DNA of 64,000 nt from Sphingobacterium alkalisoli (GTDB taxonomy: Bacteria; Bacteroidota; Bacteroidia; Sphingobacteriales; Sphingobacteriaceae), in contig NZ_SUKA01000004.1 in the NCBI RefSeq assembly GCF_005049105.1, positions 124,001 to 188,000 of the forward strand, given 5' to 3'. The translations under genes were made by a program, and so were the position numbers. The notes beneath the pieces are model-generated. The model ran no database searches. It was not told where the DNA came from and was given only the letters and a program-made list of their open reading frames with translations. Positions 1-9,182 of this stretch are shown here, in pieces. The first letter of the stretch is position 1; the number at the start of each line of letters is the position of its first letter.

Positions 1-231
1 ATACGGATTTGGAAAGTACATACCGAGGCAGTTCTTCCTCGCCAAAACGAGCATAGCGTTTTAGCTCTGTTGGTTTCAGAATATCCCGTTCCCAGGAAAA
101 GACAACGGTGTAAATACCGGCGCGTATGCTGTCTATCTTTAAGACAAAAGTATGTTCCGCTATTGTATCCGATGCAATTTGTTTGCCGCTGATAGCATCG
201 TATACATCTACATATACTGTCGAATCAATTG
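1..231. repeat. Direct repeat, left copy (identical to 11938-12168)
   Basis: Bases 1-231 match 11938-12168 without a mismatch that I could find on reading both. The match runs out of the window on the left, so its full length is unknown. It stops abruptly at 231, inside the signal-peptide-proximal part of the two DUF4369 genes. The offset, 11,937 bp, equals the period of the tandem cassette. Confidence 0.95.
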
Positions 232-313
232 ATAAACTGCCGGAAAGCTCTACAGAAGGAGAACTTTTGCAGGCGACGAAAAGAAATAAAAGTAAAATTG
301 CGGGAATCCTCAT
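1..313 (-). CDS. DUF4369-type lipoprotein, partial (3' end outside window)
   Basis: The first 104 codons of a minus-strand gene are in the window; the rest lies to the left of base 1. The ATG at 313 starts MRIPAILLLFLFVACKSS, a lipoprotein signal with the lipobox cysteine at residue 15. The mature part (SIDSTVYVDVYDAISGKQ and on) is the beta-sandwich type seen in DUF4369, a domain often found at the N-terminus of thioredoxin-like envelope proteins of Bacteroidota. The mature region is identical, base for base, to the paralogue at 11450-12250, while the signal peptides differ. It closes the first of two tandem SusC/SusD cassettes. The function is unknown; the signal indicates anchoring in an envelope membrane. 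The family name is from memory of the pattern, not a search. Confidence 0.75.
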   Translation of the reverse strand, partial: MRIPAILLLFLFVACKSSPSVELSGSLSIDSTVYVDVYDAISGKQIASDTIAEHTFVLKIDSIRAGIYTVVFSWERDILKPTELKRYARFGEEELPRYVLSKSV

Positions 314-393
314 AACTAATCTATCAGTTTGTTAAGATCATAAATTTCATGCACCAAACATCATTCAACTTACATCAGCGCGGAGACTAAAAG

Positions 394-942
394 CTAATAT
401 AACACTTCATGATAATCTCTATTTTTCTTTTGATTATACAGGTCGCGATAATACTTAGGATCATCGAACTTCCAAAAATCGCGATAAAATTCATCGTTTT
501 TTATACTTCTAAGTCTACCTTCAAACAGCTCGACAAGTTCTTTCCGAAGTGGGCTGTCGGTTGCCAATGCATCCGTATTATCTTCGTGTAAAATCATAAT
601 AGAAGAATAATAATCATCCATGGTTTCTATGCCTGACGTATAGACCGTAAAAAGCTTATCGCTCGATGAAAGAAGCTTTACATCTTTCCAGATAAATGTT
701 GATATAAAGCCTTTTATTTTTATTGCATCATGCCATTTGCCATAGTCCGTATACATCCTTGCAGCGGTGGACATAGAGCCATCGATATTTTTGAATTTAA
801 CTTCGGTGATATTACCCAGACCCAATTGTTGGGTCTGGGCTTCATTAAATGTGTCTGCACCATACTTCTGGTATCTTTTTCCTGTAGCGCATGAGTGCAA
901 CACAAGAAGGATGAGCAATAGATGGTTAAAATATCGAAGCAT
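394..942 (-). CDS. Hypothetical lipoprotein, 182 aa
   Basis: The protein starts MLRYFNHLLLILLVLHSC, a lipoprotein signal with the acceptor cysteine at residue 18. The rest is a soluble, charged domain with no motif I recognise. The gene stands between the DUF4369 gene on its 3' side and the DUF4302 gene on its 5' side, with about 170 bp to the latter, so it may have its own promoter. The second cassette has no counterpart at this place; a second DUF4302-type gene is there instead. The reading frame is convincing because of the clear signal peptide and the same orientation as its neighbours. Function unknown. Confidence 0.8.
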   Translation of the reverse strand: MLRYFNHLLLILLVLHSCATGKRYQKYGADTFNEAQTQQLGLGNITEVKFKNIDGSMSTAARMYTDYGKWHDAIKIKGFISTFIWKDVKLLSSSDKLFTVYTSGIETMDDYYSSIMILHEDNTDALATDSPLRKELVELFEGRLRSIKNDEFYRDFWKFDDPKYYRDLYNQKKNRDYHEVLY

Positions 943-1111
943 AGCGCTTTTATTTATTTCTATTTAATACTCTAAAGCACTTTTCAATTTCTTGAAAGAT
1001 GCTTTAGATTAATTCAACTTAATAAATTACTGGTTAGAGTTCAATGAGGCATTCCAAGTTTTCTCCTTAATCTTGAATCTTGCCATCCGTTATTTAAACC
1101 ATTATTACAAC

Positions 1112-2443
1112 TTAGTATTGGGCAACACCATATATAAATGAACTAGGATTATTGGTTTTGTACAACCCTCCCAAATTCTTAACATTAGGATCCGTACTGG
1201 TCACCCAATCCATTTTAAATTCTGCGCCTAATAAATAATTCTCTAGATCTATAATCTGAGTCCGTCTTGTATTCCAGTTTGTACTATACGAAATCAGGCT
1301 GTTATTGCCTGCCAACCTGATAATGTCGCCTTCCCTGGTATATGGAATAGAAGCAGTGGCAGTAAAGTTAGATGTTCCGCTACTATAAGCAAATTCTACA
1401 TAAAACGTAGTGGAATTAGTCAGCCTAAAAAATAAATAGCGAGTCGGTCTATTTGTTCCGGCAAATTTGGAAACCGTTGTATTAAAGACATTATTAAATT
1501 CCGAGGTTACACCCGCAGGCATCACATTACCCGTAATATATAAGGTCCTATACACCCCATTATAAGCAAACACCTGCTCCATCGGCATTATCGGCGAACT
1601 GTGCTGATATACGGGATACTCTTTCCCTGTTGTATCATATAAATAAAATTCCCCATTCTTTAATTCTCCCCGAATAAAAAACACATTTTCAACATTCAGT
1701 GGAACATTAAAGTTTATCCCTCCCAGTTCATAATTATACTTATATGTCACTGACTTCACACCATCACTATTCGAAATATACTGAAAGAGAAAATTTTTAT
1801 TTAAAGAATTCGGAACTATTTCAACCTTTTCAGTCACCCCATCAATTTCTATATAGTTATTTTCATGGGTCGCAAAATAATCATTTACCGCTGCAATACT
1901 TGTTCTGTATTGCCCTGTCAAATAAGACTGTTGATCAACTTGAGATAGTTTTGTTAATAGTAATAGGTTTTTATACCGCTTTCCTCTTAACACAATACTA
2001 TCTTGCGCAATATGAACATACTCAAATTCTACGTCACTCTGCAATCCCTGGCCACCTGTACCTCCATTTACACTAGGGTTTGGATCTTGCAACATAGTAA
2101 TATAATTGTAGGTATCAAACAATAAAGAGGCATCCATCCCCCATCTTACTCTGTAGGTAGATTCTTTGAGATTTTCACTAGTTGTGGTATTAAAATCAGA
2201 AAGCATTTCAATAGTTTCATCCGCTTTAAAATTTATATAAAAACCATACCCACCTCGTACATTTGTATTCAAAGAAGCCCTCCATCCATATGGAGAACTT
2301 AACAATGCTAATTTTAACTCGTCGAGTTTTTTGCTAATACGCTCCTCTGGTTGTTCACCAAAAGTATATTCAATATCAGGTTTATTACATGAAATGAATA
2401 AACCAATAAAAAAGAGCATCAAATAATAAATTTTGCTTTTCAT
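1112..2443 (-). CDS. DUF4302-type lipoprotein (cassette 1)
   Basis: A protein of 443 aa starting MKSKIYYLMLFFIGLFISCN, with a lipoprotein signal and lipobox cysteine at residue 19. The body shows the features I associate with DUF4302: an early helix followed by the SSPYGWRAS and GGYGFYINF stretches, then a long beta-rich region. DUF4302 lipoproteins are regularly encoded downstream of SusC/SusD and a zinc metallohydrolase in Bacteroidota; no function is established. The open frame reaches 2551, but that would overlap the previous gene by about 100 bp and bury the signal peptide, so I use the ATG at 2443, two bases after the upstream stop. It is probably a surface-exposed accessory component of the SusCD importer. 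Confidence 0.85.
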   Translation of the reverse strand: MKSKIYYLMLFFIGLFISCNKPDIEYTFGEQPEERISKKLDELKLALLSSPYGWRASLNTNVRGGYGFYINFKADETIEMLSDFNTTTSENLKESTYRVRWGMDASLLFDTYNYITMLQDPNPSVNGGTGGQGLQSDVEFEYVHIAQDSIVLRGKRYKNLLLLTKLSQVDQQSYLTGQYRTSIAAVNDYFATHENNYIEIDGVTEKVEIVPNSLNKNFLFQYISNSDGVKSVTYKYNYELGGINFNVPLNVENVFFIRGELKNGEFYLYDTTGKEYPVYQHSSPIMPMEQVFAYNGVYRTLYITGNVMPAGVTSEFNNVFNTTVSKFAGTNRPTRYLFFRLTNSTTFYVEFAYSSGTSNFTATASIPYTREGDIIRLAGNNSLISYSTNWNTRRTQIIDLENYLLGAEFKMDWVTSTDPNVKNLGGLYKTNNPSSFIYGVAQY

Positions 2444-2445
2444 AA

Positions 2446-3837
2446 CTAGTTTAGTGTTATTGGTCCATAAAAATAGTTGGCAGGATCGCTTTTCAATTGG
2501 AAACCGGCGAACTTCCTGAAGTTGACCAATCCCGCAGACTCGGGTATCCAATCGGCTTCGAAAATATTGTCATTCAGATAATCTATTAAGAGCTTCCATC
2601 CACTATAGGTTACTAAACCATTATTATATTGGGTTCCCGCTGACGCAACATTAGGTACATACGTAAAGTCGATATCTCCATTTACTTGATAAGTAACCGT
2701 AAAATCGAAATAACCTATCGTATTACTAGTAGCAGAAGCTGTGCTACCATAAGCTACCTCTAGTCTCAGCTGCGTATCAGTGATGAAATTCAATGTAAAT
2801 AACCGAGCTTCTCTCGGTGTGGGATTAGAAGTCGGCACCGCTTCCAGAGCCTGTTTTACATTATCCCACACAACCTGAAATTTACCTGATCTGCCATAGT
2901 TGGCATAATGTGGTCCATTTACAAAATCAATAGGTATATTCTTCAGATAACCCAATTTAAGCTGGTTCGAAACAGTTTCTGTCTGGTCATTATAGTTCGT
3001 GTTTAACATTTGATAAACCTCATATTGAAGTTCCCGAAAATCGATGTCGAAATATTGTTTAAAATAATCCACCACAACCGCTTCCTTTTGCTTTAATTTG
3101 GCTTTCCCGTCCGCACCAGCAGCTTCCGCATAACGATCAAAGTACAACTGCCCCTCAACCAAGAGATGCGCTACCATTTCCGCAAAATCTTCCGTATACT
3201 GATCCCTAGCATATTGTGAGATAAAACCAAGCTGTTGAGCTTCTTCTGCAGAAAAATTAGTCCAATCTGAATTATAACCATCTGGAGTTATTTTTTCAAA
3301 GGAAGGAGGAATAGCGACTAACTGATTTAAAATATGTGTAAACTCATGGTGAATTGTCCTTAACCTCCGCTTGATATTAACTGGATCATTTGCGTTAAGA
3401 TTATTGACATCATAAAGCACTATTCTTCGCCCTCCGTCGGCTGTCCCTAACGTTACTGTACCATTCGTATTATAAGTCAACGATCCCCAAAACACAAATT
3501 GTTTAGGGGTATAAGTCCTAATGAATGTTGGTCCTGCTACCTTCTCGTACACCTTCAAAAATCCATTTAAGACCATTTCTCCGGTGGGCACAACTCGATC
3601 CAAATTAGGTGGTGAGATATTTCTAGAAATATCACCCATTGCTCTATCAAACCTATAGATGACTTCAATATTATAAGGCATTGTCAGATTAGTAGAAATC
3701 CAATCATCGGCTTCCCCTGTTATAAAGGTATCGGTGTTATATTTAGACAAATCCACGTCTAATACCGAGTCCTCCCTACTGCAACTTAGTACCGACAGCA
3801 AAACGACTGTCAAAAGTATATATTTAATTCTTTTCAT
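2446..3837 (-). CDS. Zinc metallohydrolase lipoprotein of SusCD loci, with C-terminal extension
   Basis: A protein of 463 aa with a lipoprotein signal (MKRIKYILLTVVLLSVLSC, cysteine at residue 19). The HExxH motif (HEFTH) is at about residues 164-168, and an EDFAE segment at 216-220 could supply the third zinc ligand, as in gluzincin peptidases. This matches the family described as substrate import-associated zinc metallohydrolase lipoproteins (TIGR04549, Peptidase_Mx1-like). Residues 1-282 align along their whole length with the paralogue at 15039-15887, motif positions included. Residues 283-463 are extra and end in a stretch (EADWIPES then NYFYG) resembling the end of the DUF4302 protein next door. 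A role in trimming or releasing the imported substrate at the cell surface is inferred. Confidence 0.88.
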   Translation of the reverse strand: MKRIKYILLTVVLLSVLSCSREDSVLDVDLSKYNTDTFITGEADDWISTNLTMPYNIEVIYRFDRAMGDISRNISPPNLDRVVPTGEMVLNGFLKVYEKVAGPTFIRTYTPKQFVFWGSLTYNTNGTVTLGTADGGRRIVLYDVNNLNANDPVNIKRRLRTIHHEFTHILNQLVAIPPSFEKITPDGYNSDWTNFSAEEAQQLGFISQYARDQYTEDFAEMVAHLLVEGQLYFDRYAEAAGADGKAKLKQKEAVVVDYFKQYFDIDFRELQYEVYQMLNTNYNDQTETVSNQLKLGYLKNIPIDFVNGPHYANYGRSGKFQVVWDNVKQALEAVPTSNPTPREARLFTLNFITDTQLRLEVAYGSTASATSNTIGYFDFTVTYQVNGDIDFTYVPNVASAGTQYNNGLVTYSGWKLLIDYLNDNIFEADWIPESAGLVNFRKFAGFQLKSDPANYFYGPITLN

Positions 3838-3857
3838 AGTTTCCTTTTAATTTAAGT

Positions 3858-5339
3858 CTACCTTGGATTACGCTCAATTCCTGCCAATAATGCTTCAGAT
3901 GGTATTTGGAACACCCTTCGGCTATCATCAGGGCCTAATGTTTGGAATGTCTCATTTTCCAAATTATCAATGTGAGGATGTGCGACAGGAATGCGGTGTC
4001 TCAAAATATCCAACCACCTAATACCTTCACTCAGGAATGCGATTTGTTTAAACTGTAACACAGTTTTTATGAGTGCGTCCGCATCATCTTCAACATCAAA
4101 ATATACTTTTGATTTAGCTGCAGTCACACGGTGACTGTTAATATTATAGTTTAGTATTCGGGTGCTGGCAAAAAAATTCAGATCCGCTAACGCGTTAGGG
4201 AAGTTGTTTTTTCGTATATAGGCTTCCGCTCTATTGACCAAAGCTTCATCGGATGTAATAAGGGGTATCATTATATATGCTTCTCCGGTACCAGCAGCGA
4301 CATTGGTGTAGAAAAAGTATTCATTGTATTTTCTTGGCCAATAGTGTGTTGAACTTGCATAGGAAGATCCATTCCAGGCAAATGCCGCTCCCGCAGCCGT
4401 ACTCCTACCAAAAAGTTCATTATATTTGATAAGTCCTATGCCATATCGGCTATAATATCCCGTACCTTGTCTCTGATAAACGGAACGTATCTGCCCCAAT
4501 AGCAAATTATAATTTTTGTCGGCTTTAGTAAATTCTATTTGCCTTTCAGCCGAGGTGAGCCCCCGTATAGTTGTATTTTCAGGTCTAATTTGGCTCGTAT
4601 AATCACCTCCAGGAAACACTTCATTAGCATGTTCGATAACCTTATCCCAATTTCCTCTGAACAGATAAAATCTAGTCGCAAAAGCGTTGGCTGCAGCATA
4701 GGTGAAATGATATTTAGGCACCTCCCACTTTCCGCCTTTCAATAAGGGAATACCCTCTTCTAAATCTCGCTGAATCTGCTCGTAGACTCCCTCTACAGTA
4801 CCTCGACTATATTGCTTTAATGTAATTGTTTCCGGTTCTAAGACATAAGGGATTCCCGGTGAACTATTATCACCATCAATTACATAGGCCTTTGCAAAAA
4901 AAGTGACCAACATAAAGTGACTATAGGCTCTTGCAACCAGAGCTTCTCCCTTGTAGGGATTGGCTTCACTTCCAAAATTATATTCCTCAATCGATTTTAA
5001 AGCCTGATTCGCAGCAGCAATCGCTGCATAACAACCATTCCAGTACTGGGTAGGCGTATTAGCTCCAGACCCCTCCACATCATTCCAATAGTATAAATCC
5101 ACATATGGATCTAACAATGGTGCTCCGGAAGTCGGGCCTTTATCGTTGACATTGTCTGAATACGTCTCTGCCATAGCTAAATTCCCATATCCGGGGTAGG
5201 CAGAGCCCAAAAGTTTAGCCACTTTTTCTACCGTATTAATTTGAGCACGCATATCAGGTTCCACTTCTAGATATTTTTCACACGAAGTAATTGTATAAAA
5301 GATAGCTAGAGCTAAACCTATATATATTATATTTTTCAT
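3858..5339 (-). CDS. SusD/RagB-type substrate-binding lipoprotein (cassette 1)
   Basis: A protein of 493 aa with a lipoprotein signal (MKNIIYIGLALAIFYTITSC, cysteine at residue 20). The early CEKYLEVEPD segment, the helical TPR-like core (MKGEALVARAYSHFMLV type segments near residue 135) and the C-terminal FQIPSEAL...ERNPR ending are typical of SusD/RagB proteins, which sit over the SusC barrel and pass substrate to it. It is encoded 11 bp after susC and 20 bp before the metallohydrolase gene, so the genes are surely one operon. The paralogue at 15910-17382 has the same organisation and nearly the same length (490 aa). The ligand cannot be told from sequence. Confidence 0.95.
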   Translation of the reverse strand: MKNIIYIGLALAIFYTITSCEKYLEVEPDMRAQINTVEKVAKLLGSAYPGYGNLAMAETYSDNVNDKGPTSGAPLLDPYVDLYYWNDVEGSGANTPTQYWNGCYAAIAAANQALKSIEEYNFGSEANPYKGEALVARAYSHFMLVTFFAKAYVIDGDNSSPGIPYVLEPETITLKQYSRGTVEGVYEQIQRDLEEGIPLLKGGKWEVPKYHFTYAAANAFATRFYLFRGNWDKVIEHANEVFPGGDYTSQIRPENTTIRGLTSAERQIEFTKADKNYNLLLGQIRSVYQRQGTGYYSRYGIGLIKYNELFGRSTAAGAAFAWNGSSYASSTHYWPRKYNEYFFYTNVAAGTGEAYIMIPLITSDEALVNRAEAYIRKNNFPNALADLNFFASTRILNYNINSHRVTAAKSKVYFDVEDDADALIKTVLQFKQIAFLSEGIRWLDILRHRIPVAHPHIDNLENETFQTLGPDDSRRVFQIPSEALLAGIERNPR

Positions 5340-5350
5340 ATCTCAAGTAT

Positions 5351-8300
5351 TTAAAATCCTAATTTTAATGATAAAGTATATTGTCTAGGTACCGGCATAG
5401 CCACACCTCCGTTATTGAAGAATTCCGGGTCTGCTCCATTCAGCTTGCGATCTGCGTAAAGCAGGGCGATGTTATTTCCTACTAACGATATTTTTGCCGT
5501 ATTTAATCTTAACCTACTAACAATTCGACTAGGCAATAAATAACCTAAACTTAACTGCTTCAAGCGAATAAAATCACCATGAGCCACTCTTTGATCCGAA
5601 TAGTTGTAAGCGTTATAAGGATAAACCGCACTTACGGTTGCTCCGTTCGCTCTTAGTACCCCATTATTCCTAACATAAGTATCCAATAAAGCAGGTATAG
5701 TAGTGTACTGCTCATCTCCGGGCATTAGCCATCTATTCACTAAATCTTTTGACACAGCCCGCATATCATTATAGTCAGCGTTGTAATCAGGCTGAAGTCT
5801 TACATAATTGCCTGCAGAAAATGTAAATAGCGATGTCAACTCTAAATTTTTGAAAGAAAAGGCATTATAAAAACCGCCGGTAAACGTTGCATCAACAGGC
5901 CCATGATACCTTAAGTAATCGATATCCTGACTTTGTAAATTGATATACGTGTCTTTTTCTCCTGTCGTTCCAATGTAAGTGGGATAACCGTATTCAGGAT
6001 TCAAACCATCAAATTGAACAGAGAACAACCCACGTTGTGCATAGCCTTCGACCGTTCCTCCTTCTGCACGTACTAACGTCCAAATATTAGGATTGACTTC
6101 CAAATTGGTGATTTCATTTTTATTTATTGAGAAATTAAAATTGGTTCTCCATGTCAACCCCTCAGGTCTTTTTATTGGATTTCCGGATATGGTGAATTCG
6201 AACCCGTATGCTTTCATATCTGCATAATTCGCTACCTTCGTAAACTGCCCGCCGATGCCAGACGTTCTTATCGATCCTATTAAATCAAATTGATTTCGTT
6301 TGTAGTAGTCTGCTGTCAAATTGACTTGGTCGAACAAGGTAATATCAGTACCGATATTGAACTCATACATTTTCTCCCAGGTCAGTTCAGAGTTTTCTAA
6401 GCTGGAAAGATAAATTATCGCCTCTTTTTCGTCTTCATAAGGCCGTCTGGCTACTTGGTTATAGAAAATCGCACTAGAATTTGTCGCGTTACCCATACTA
6501 GCGGTTAACCCGTAAGTACCACGAATACTCAAAGCAGTTAAGTATGGATTAGATCCAAAGAATGATTCTTGATCGATATTCCATTTTCCTGATACGTTCC
6601 ACGTAGGCAGCCATCGAGCGACCCGGGAACTGCCTAATTTATTCGACCCATCGTACCTTGTCGTGAAATTAACACTGTACCTGTCTTGGTACGCATAAGC
6701 CGCTCTAAACATATATGCCAAAAATCTATCGTATGTATAGCCATTTCTAAAATAAGGATCTCCTGCTTCTATCATTTTTTTGAAATAGCGATAATTAGGA
6801 TTTACTAATCCGCCATTTTCGTATTGGTATCCAATACCTTGATAAGCTGTAGATTGACGATCGGTATAACGCAGTTCCATAGAAGCAAACGCATTTAAAC
6901 GATGATCTGATCCTATATTTGTATCATATTCTAAATTTTGTCTAAAATAATAATTAACCAAGTTGTCCAAATCTGTATTATAAAACCCTCCTTCCGGCAA
7001 CACTACTACAGCAGGATAGCCTGGATTATCTGGATCTGCATAGAGAAAATCATTATTCTCGTTAATATAACTATCAAAATTAGCTTGATGAGCAAGCACC
7101 ATATTCGAATTCTCCAACACATGATGTTGTCTCTCGGTTCGCGCATATCGATAAGCTGCGTCTACGGAGTAAGTCAATGGCGATAAAACTTTATATCTAA
7201 GACCTCCTTGAACTTTGAGGTCGATCATCCCCAATTTTAAATAGTTGTTTTCTAGTTCATTTAGTATGTTAAATGACGCATAATTTCTGTTGAAATACTC
7301 GAAATTCCCATTTTCATCATAAGGTGTTATTAATCTAGAAGTATTTAACGCATAGGAGTATGGATTAATATCAAAGTCTCGAGAATATTGTCCATATACG
7401 GCATCTGATCTTCTGGTTAATGTCCCCGGAGCTCTTTGATCTCTTATAGAGCCGTTAACTAACACCTCAGCGCTTAACTTATCACTGATTTTTAAGTTAT
7501 TTCGAAAATTTGCAGTGTAACGTTTTACATTATCACCCAAACTTTGTCCACTATCTCCTGTAAAACTAGATGAAAAATACGACTGAGCTCGTGGGGTACC
7601 ATTTGTTATGCTTAAAGAATGTTCCTGTAAAAGTGAATTTCTGAATAAAACATCAAACCAATCGGTATTAGACTTTGCGTACCGTTCCAAAAATCCTAAG
7701 CGCGCATCTAATGTATTTGCTAAGCCAAATTGTCCACTTGTTTCATCATACTGATACATCAGATTATACATCTTGTAAAAGATTCCCCCGTCTTTAACCC
7801 TCGACACACTACTGTGATCAAAATAATACTTATTCTCTTGTTCCAATAGAATTGACATTTGTTCAGCAGAGTTCATGATGTCAAATTGGCTATAGTTAGG
7901 TTTTAGATAAGTAGTATAAGTGCCAGAATAATTAACATTTGCCTTTCCATCAGTATTACGACCTTTTTTAGTGGTCACTACAATAACACCGTTCATGGCG
8001 CGCGCTCCATACATGGCTGTTGCGGCAGCATCTTTTAGAATGTTAAAAGATTCAATGTCATCAGGGTTTAGTCCCGCAACTGACGATCCTATCAAAGTGT
8101 TAACATCTCCTGTAGACAAGGCCTCGTTTGATATATTAACAACATCTTCTAAGATAATACCATCCACTACCCATAAAGGCTTATTATCCCCGGACAACGA
8201 AGTTGCTCCTCGAACTCTTATTTTCGGTGCTGCACCGAATGTGCCGGACACATTTTGTACAGATACACCTGCCGCCTGTCCCTCTAGCATACGTGAGATA

Positions 8301-9052
8301 TCGGGTACACCTGCGCGTTCCGCATCTTTGGCATCAATTCTTGTACTTGCTCCTGTAAATAATTTGCGATCAATATTTTGGTAACCTGTAGCGACAACAT
8401 CTACGGCATCGATTTCCGATAAAACTTCTTCTAATATGATATTGATATTAGTTCTGTTTTGAACGGGCACTTCTACGGTCTGATGTCCAACGTAGACAAT
8501 CACTAAGGTTGCCGTAGGAGATGCTACTATACTGAAAGATCCGTCTGGAGCAGATACAGCTAAGCGATTGGTTCCTTTTACACTAATTGTAGCTCCGGAA
8601 AGAGGCTTGCCTGACAAATCCTTAACATAACCCTTGACGGCGTCCTGCTGCTGAGTCTTCAGTGGGTTAGCTTCTTTTATATCCTCCTTGAGATTTATGG
8701 TGACCGTTCCTGCGATCACTTTAAACTCAAATTTATTTTGGTCAAGAACTCTTCTCAAAGCTTCTTCCACCGAAACATTACGGAGCTCAACACGCACCTT
8801 CCCTGCAGTCCTAGCTACTTCACTGCTATAGAAAAATCGATGGTTGGTTTGTCGAGAGACTTCTGAGAAAAAATCTTCTATTTTCATGCTGGACGCAGAC
8901 AGTGACACACGTTGCGCTAAACCATTGGCTTGCACAACGGTGACCAGCAGAAACATCAAAAATAGGGCTATCTTCATTTTTAAGTACAGGTCCTGGGAAC
9001 AGAGATGCCTCCATTGGGCACGACACTCTTTCCCAAGTGAAAAGTTATTCAT
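5351..9052 (-). CDS. SusC/RagA TonB-dependent transporter with STN domain (cassette 1)
   Basis: A protein of 1233 aa. After a signal sequence preceded by a long basic stretch come, in order, an STN (secretin/TonB short N-terminal) domain at about residues 50-125, a carboxypeptidase-regulatory-like beta domain (GYVKDLSGKPLSGATISVKG) at about 140-220, the plug domain (VRGATSLSGDNKPLWVVDG and the SusC signature ILKDAAATAMYGARAMNGV) at about 220-380, and a 22-stranded barrel ending in aromatic F (LSLKLGF). The STN domain is the part that contacts FecR-type anti-sigma factors, and the fecR and sigma genes lie directly upstream. The frame is open to 9109, but there it begins with TTG; the ATG at 9052 sits in the same context as the start of the paralogue (AATGTATG). 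Confidence 0.95.
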   Translation of the reverse strand: MNNFSLGKECRAQWRHLCSQDLYLKMKIALFLMFLLVTVVQANGLAQRVSLSASSMKIEDFFSEVSRQTNHRFFYSSEVARTAGKVRVELRNVSVEEALRRVLDQNKFEFKVIAGTVTINLKEDIKEANPLKTQQQDAVKGYVKDLSGKPLSGATISVKGTNRLAVSAPDGSFSIVASPTATLVIVYVGHQTVEVPVQNRTNINIILEEVLSEIDAVDVVATGYQNIDRKLFTGASTRIDAKDAERAGVPDISRMLEGQAAGVSVQNVSGTFGAAPKIRVRGATSLSGDNKPLWVVDGIILEDVVNISNEALSTGDVNTLIGSSVAGLNPDDIESFNILKDAAATAMYGARAMNGVIVVTTKKGRNTDGKANVNYSGTYTTYLKPNYSQFDIMNSAEQMSILLEQENKYYFDHSSVSRVKDGGIFYKMYNLMYQYDETSGQFGLANTLDARLGFLERYAKSNTDWFDVLFRNSLLQEHSLSITNGTPRAQSYFSSSFTGDSGQSLGDNVKRYTANFRNNLKISDKLSAEVLVNGSIRDQRAPGTLTRRSDAVYGQYSRDFDINPYSYALNTSRLITPYDENGNFEYFNRNYASFNILNELENNYLKLGMIDLKVQGGLRYKVLSPLTYSVDAAYRYARTERQHHVLENSNMVLAHQANFDSYINENNDFLYADPDNPGYPAVVVLPEGGFYNTDLDNLVNYYFRQNLEYDTNIGSDHRLNAFASMELRYTDRQSTAYQGIGYQYENGGLVNPNYRYFKKMIEAGDPYFRNGYTYDRFLAYMFRAAYAYQDRYSVNFTTRYDGSNKLGSSRVARWLPTWNVSGKWNIDQESFFGSNPYLTALSIRGTYGLTASMGNATNSSAIFYNQVARRPYEDEKEAIIYLSSLENSELTWEKMYEFNIGTDITLFDQVNLTADYYKRNQFDLIGSIRTSGIGGQFTKVANYADMKAYGFEFTISGNPIKRPEGLTWRTNFNFSINKNEITNLEVNPNIWTLVRAEGGTVEGYAQRGLFSVQFDGLNPEYGYPTYIGTTGEKDTYINLQSQDIDYLRYHGPVDATFTGGFYNAFSFKNLELTSLFTFSAGNYVRLQPDYNADYNDMRAVSKDLVNRWLMPGDEQYTTIPALLDTYVRNNGVLRANGATVSAVYPYNAYNYSDQRVAHGDFIRLKQLSLGYLLPSRIVSRLRLNTAKISLVGNNIALLYADRKLNGADPEFFNNGGVAMPVPRQYTLSLKLGF

Positions 9053-9118
9053 ACATTTGGTTGTTTGGGTTAATAAATCTTTTTTATAAATCAAATTGGG
9101 TGGACTCAAACAAGTCTG

Positions 9119-9142
9119 GCGGGGATGCTGCTACATCCCTGC
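9119..9142. other. Hairpin between fecR and susC (cassette 1)
   Basis: Arms GCGGGGATG (9119-9127) and CATCCCTGC (9134-9142) pair with one G-T position and a 6-base loop. A T-run follows on the plus strand only, so for the minus-strand operon this is not a standard intrinsic terminator. It would form in the leader of the susC message. The second cassette has a hairpin of different sequence at the same place (21126-21149). Confidence 0.7.
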
Positions 9143-9182
9143 TTTTTTATTCTCGCTCTTTAATTCTCGTGTAGTTTTTTCT

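Noticed and set aside
2444..2551. Upstream extension of the cassette 1 DUF4302 protein
   Set aside because: It would overlap the metallohydrolase gene by about 100 bp and place a lipoprotein signal at residue 37; the ATG at 2443 is clearly the start.
9119..9142. fecR-susC hairpins as standard terminators
   Set aside because: The T-runs are on the plus strand while the operons run on the minus strand, so they are listed as hairpins of unknown role.
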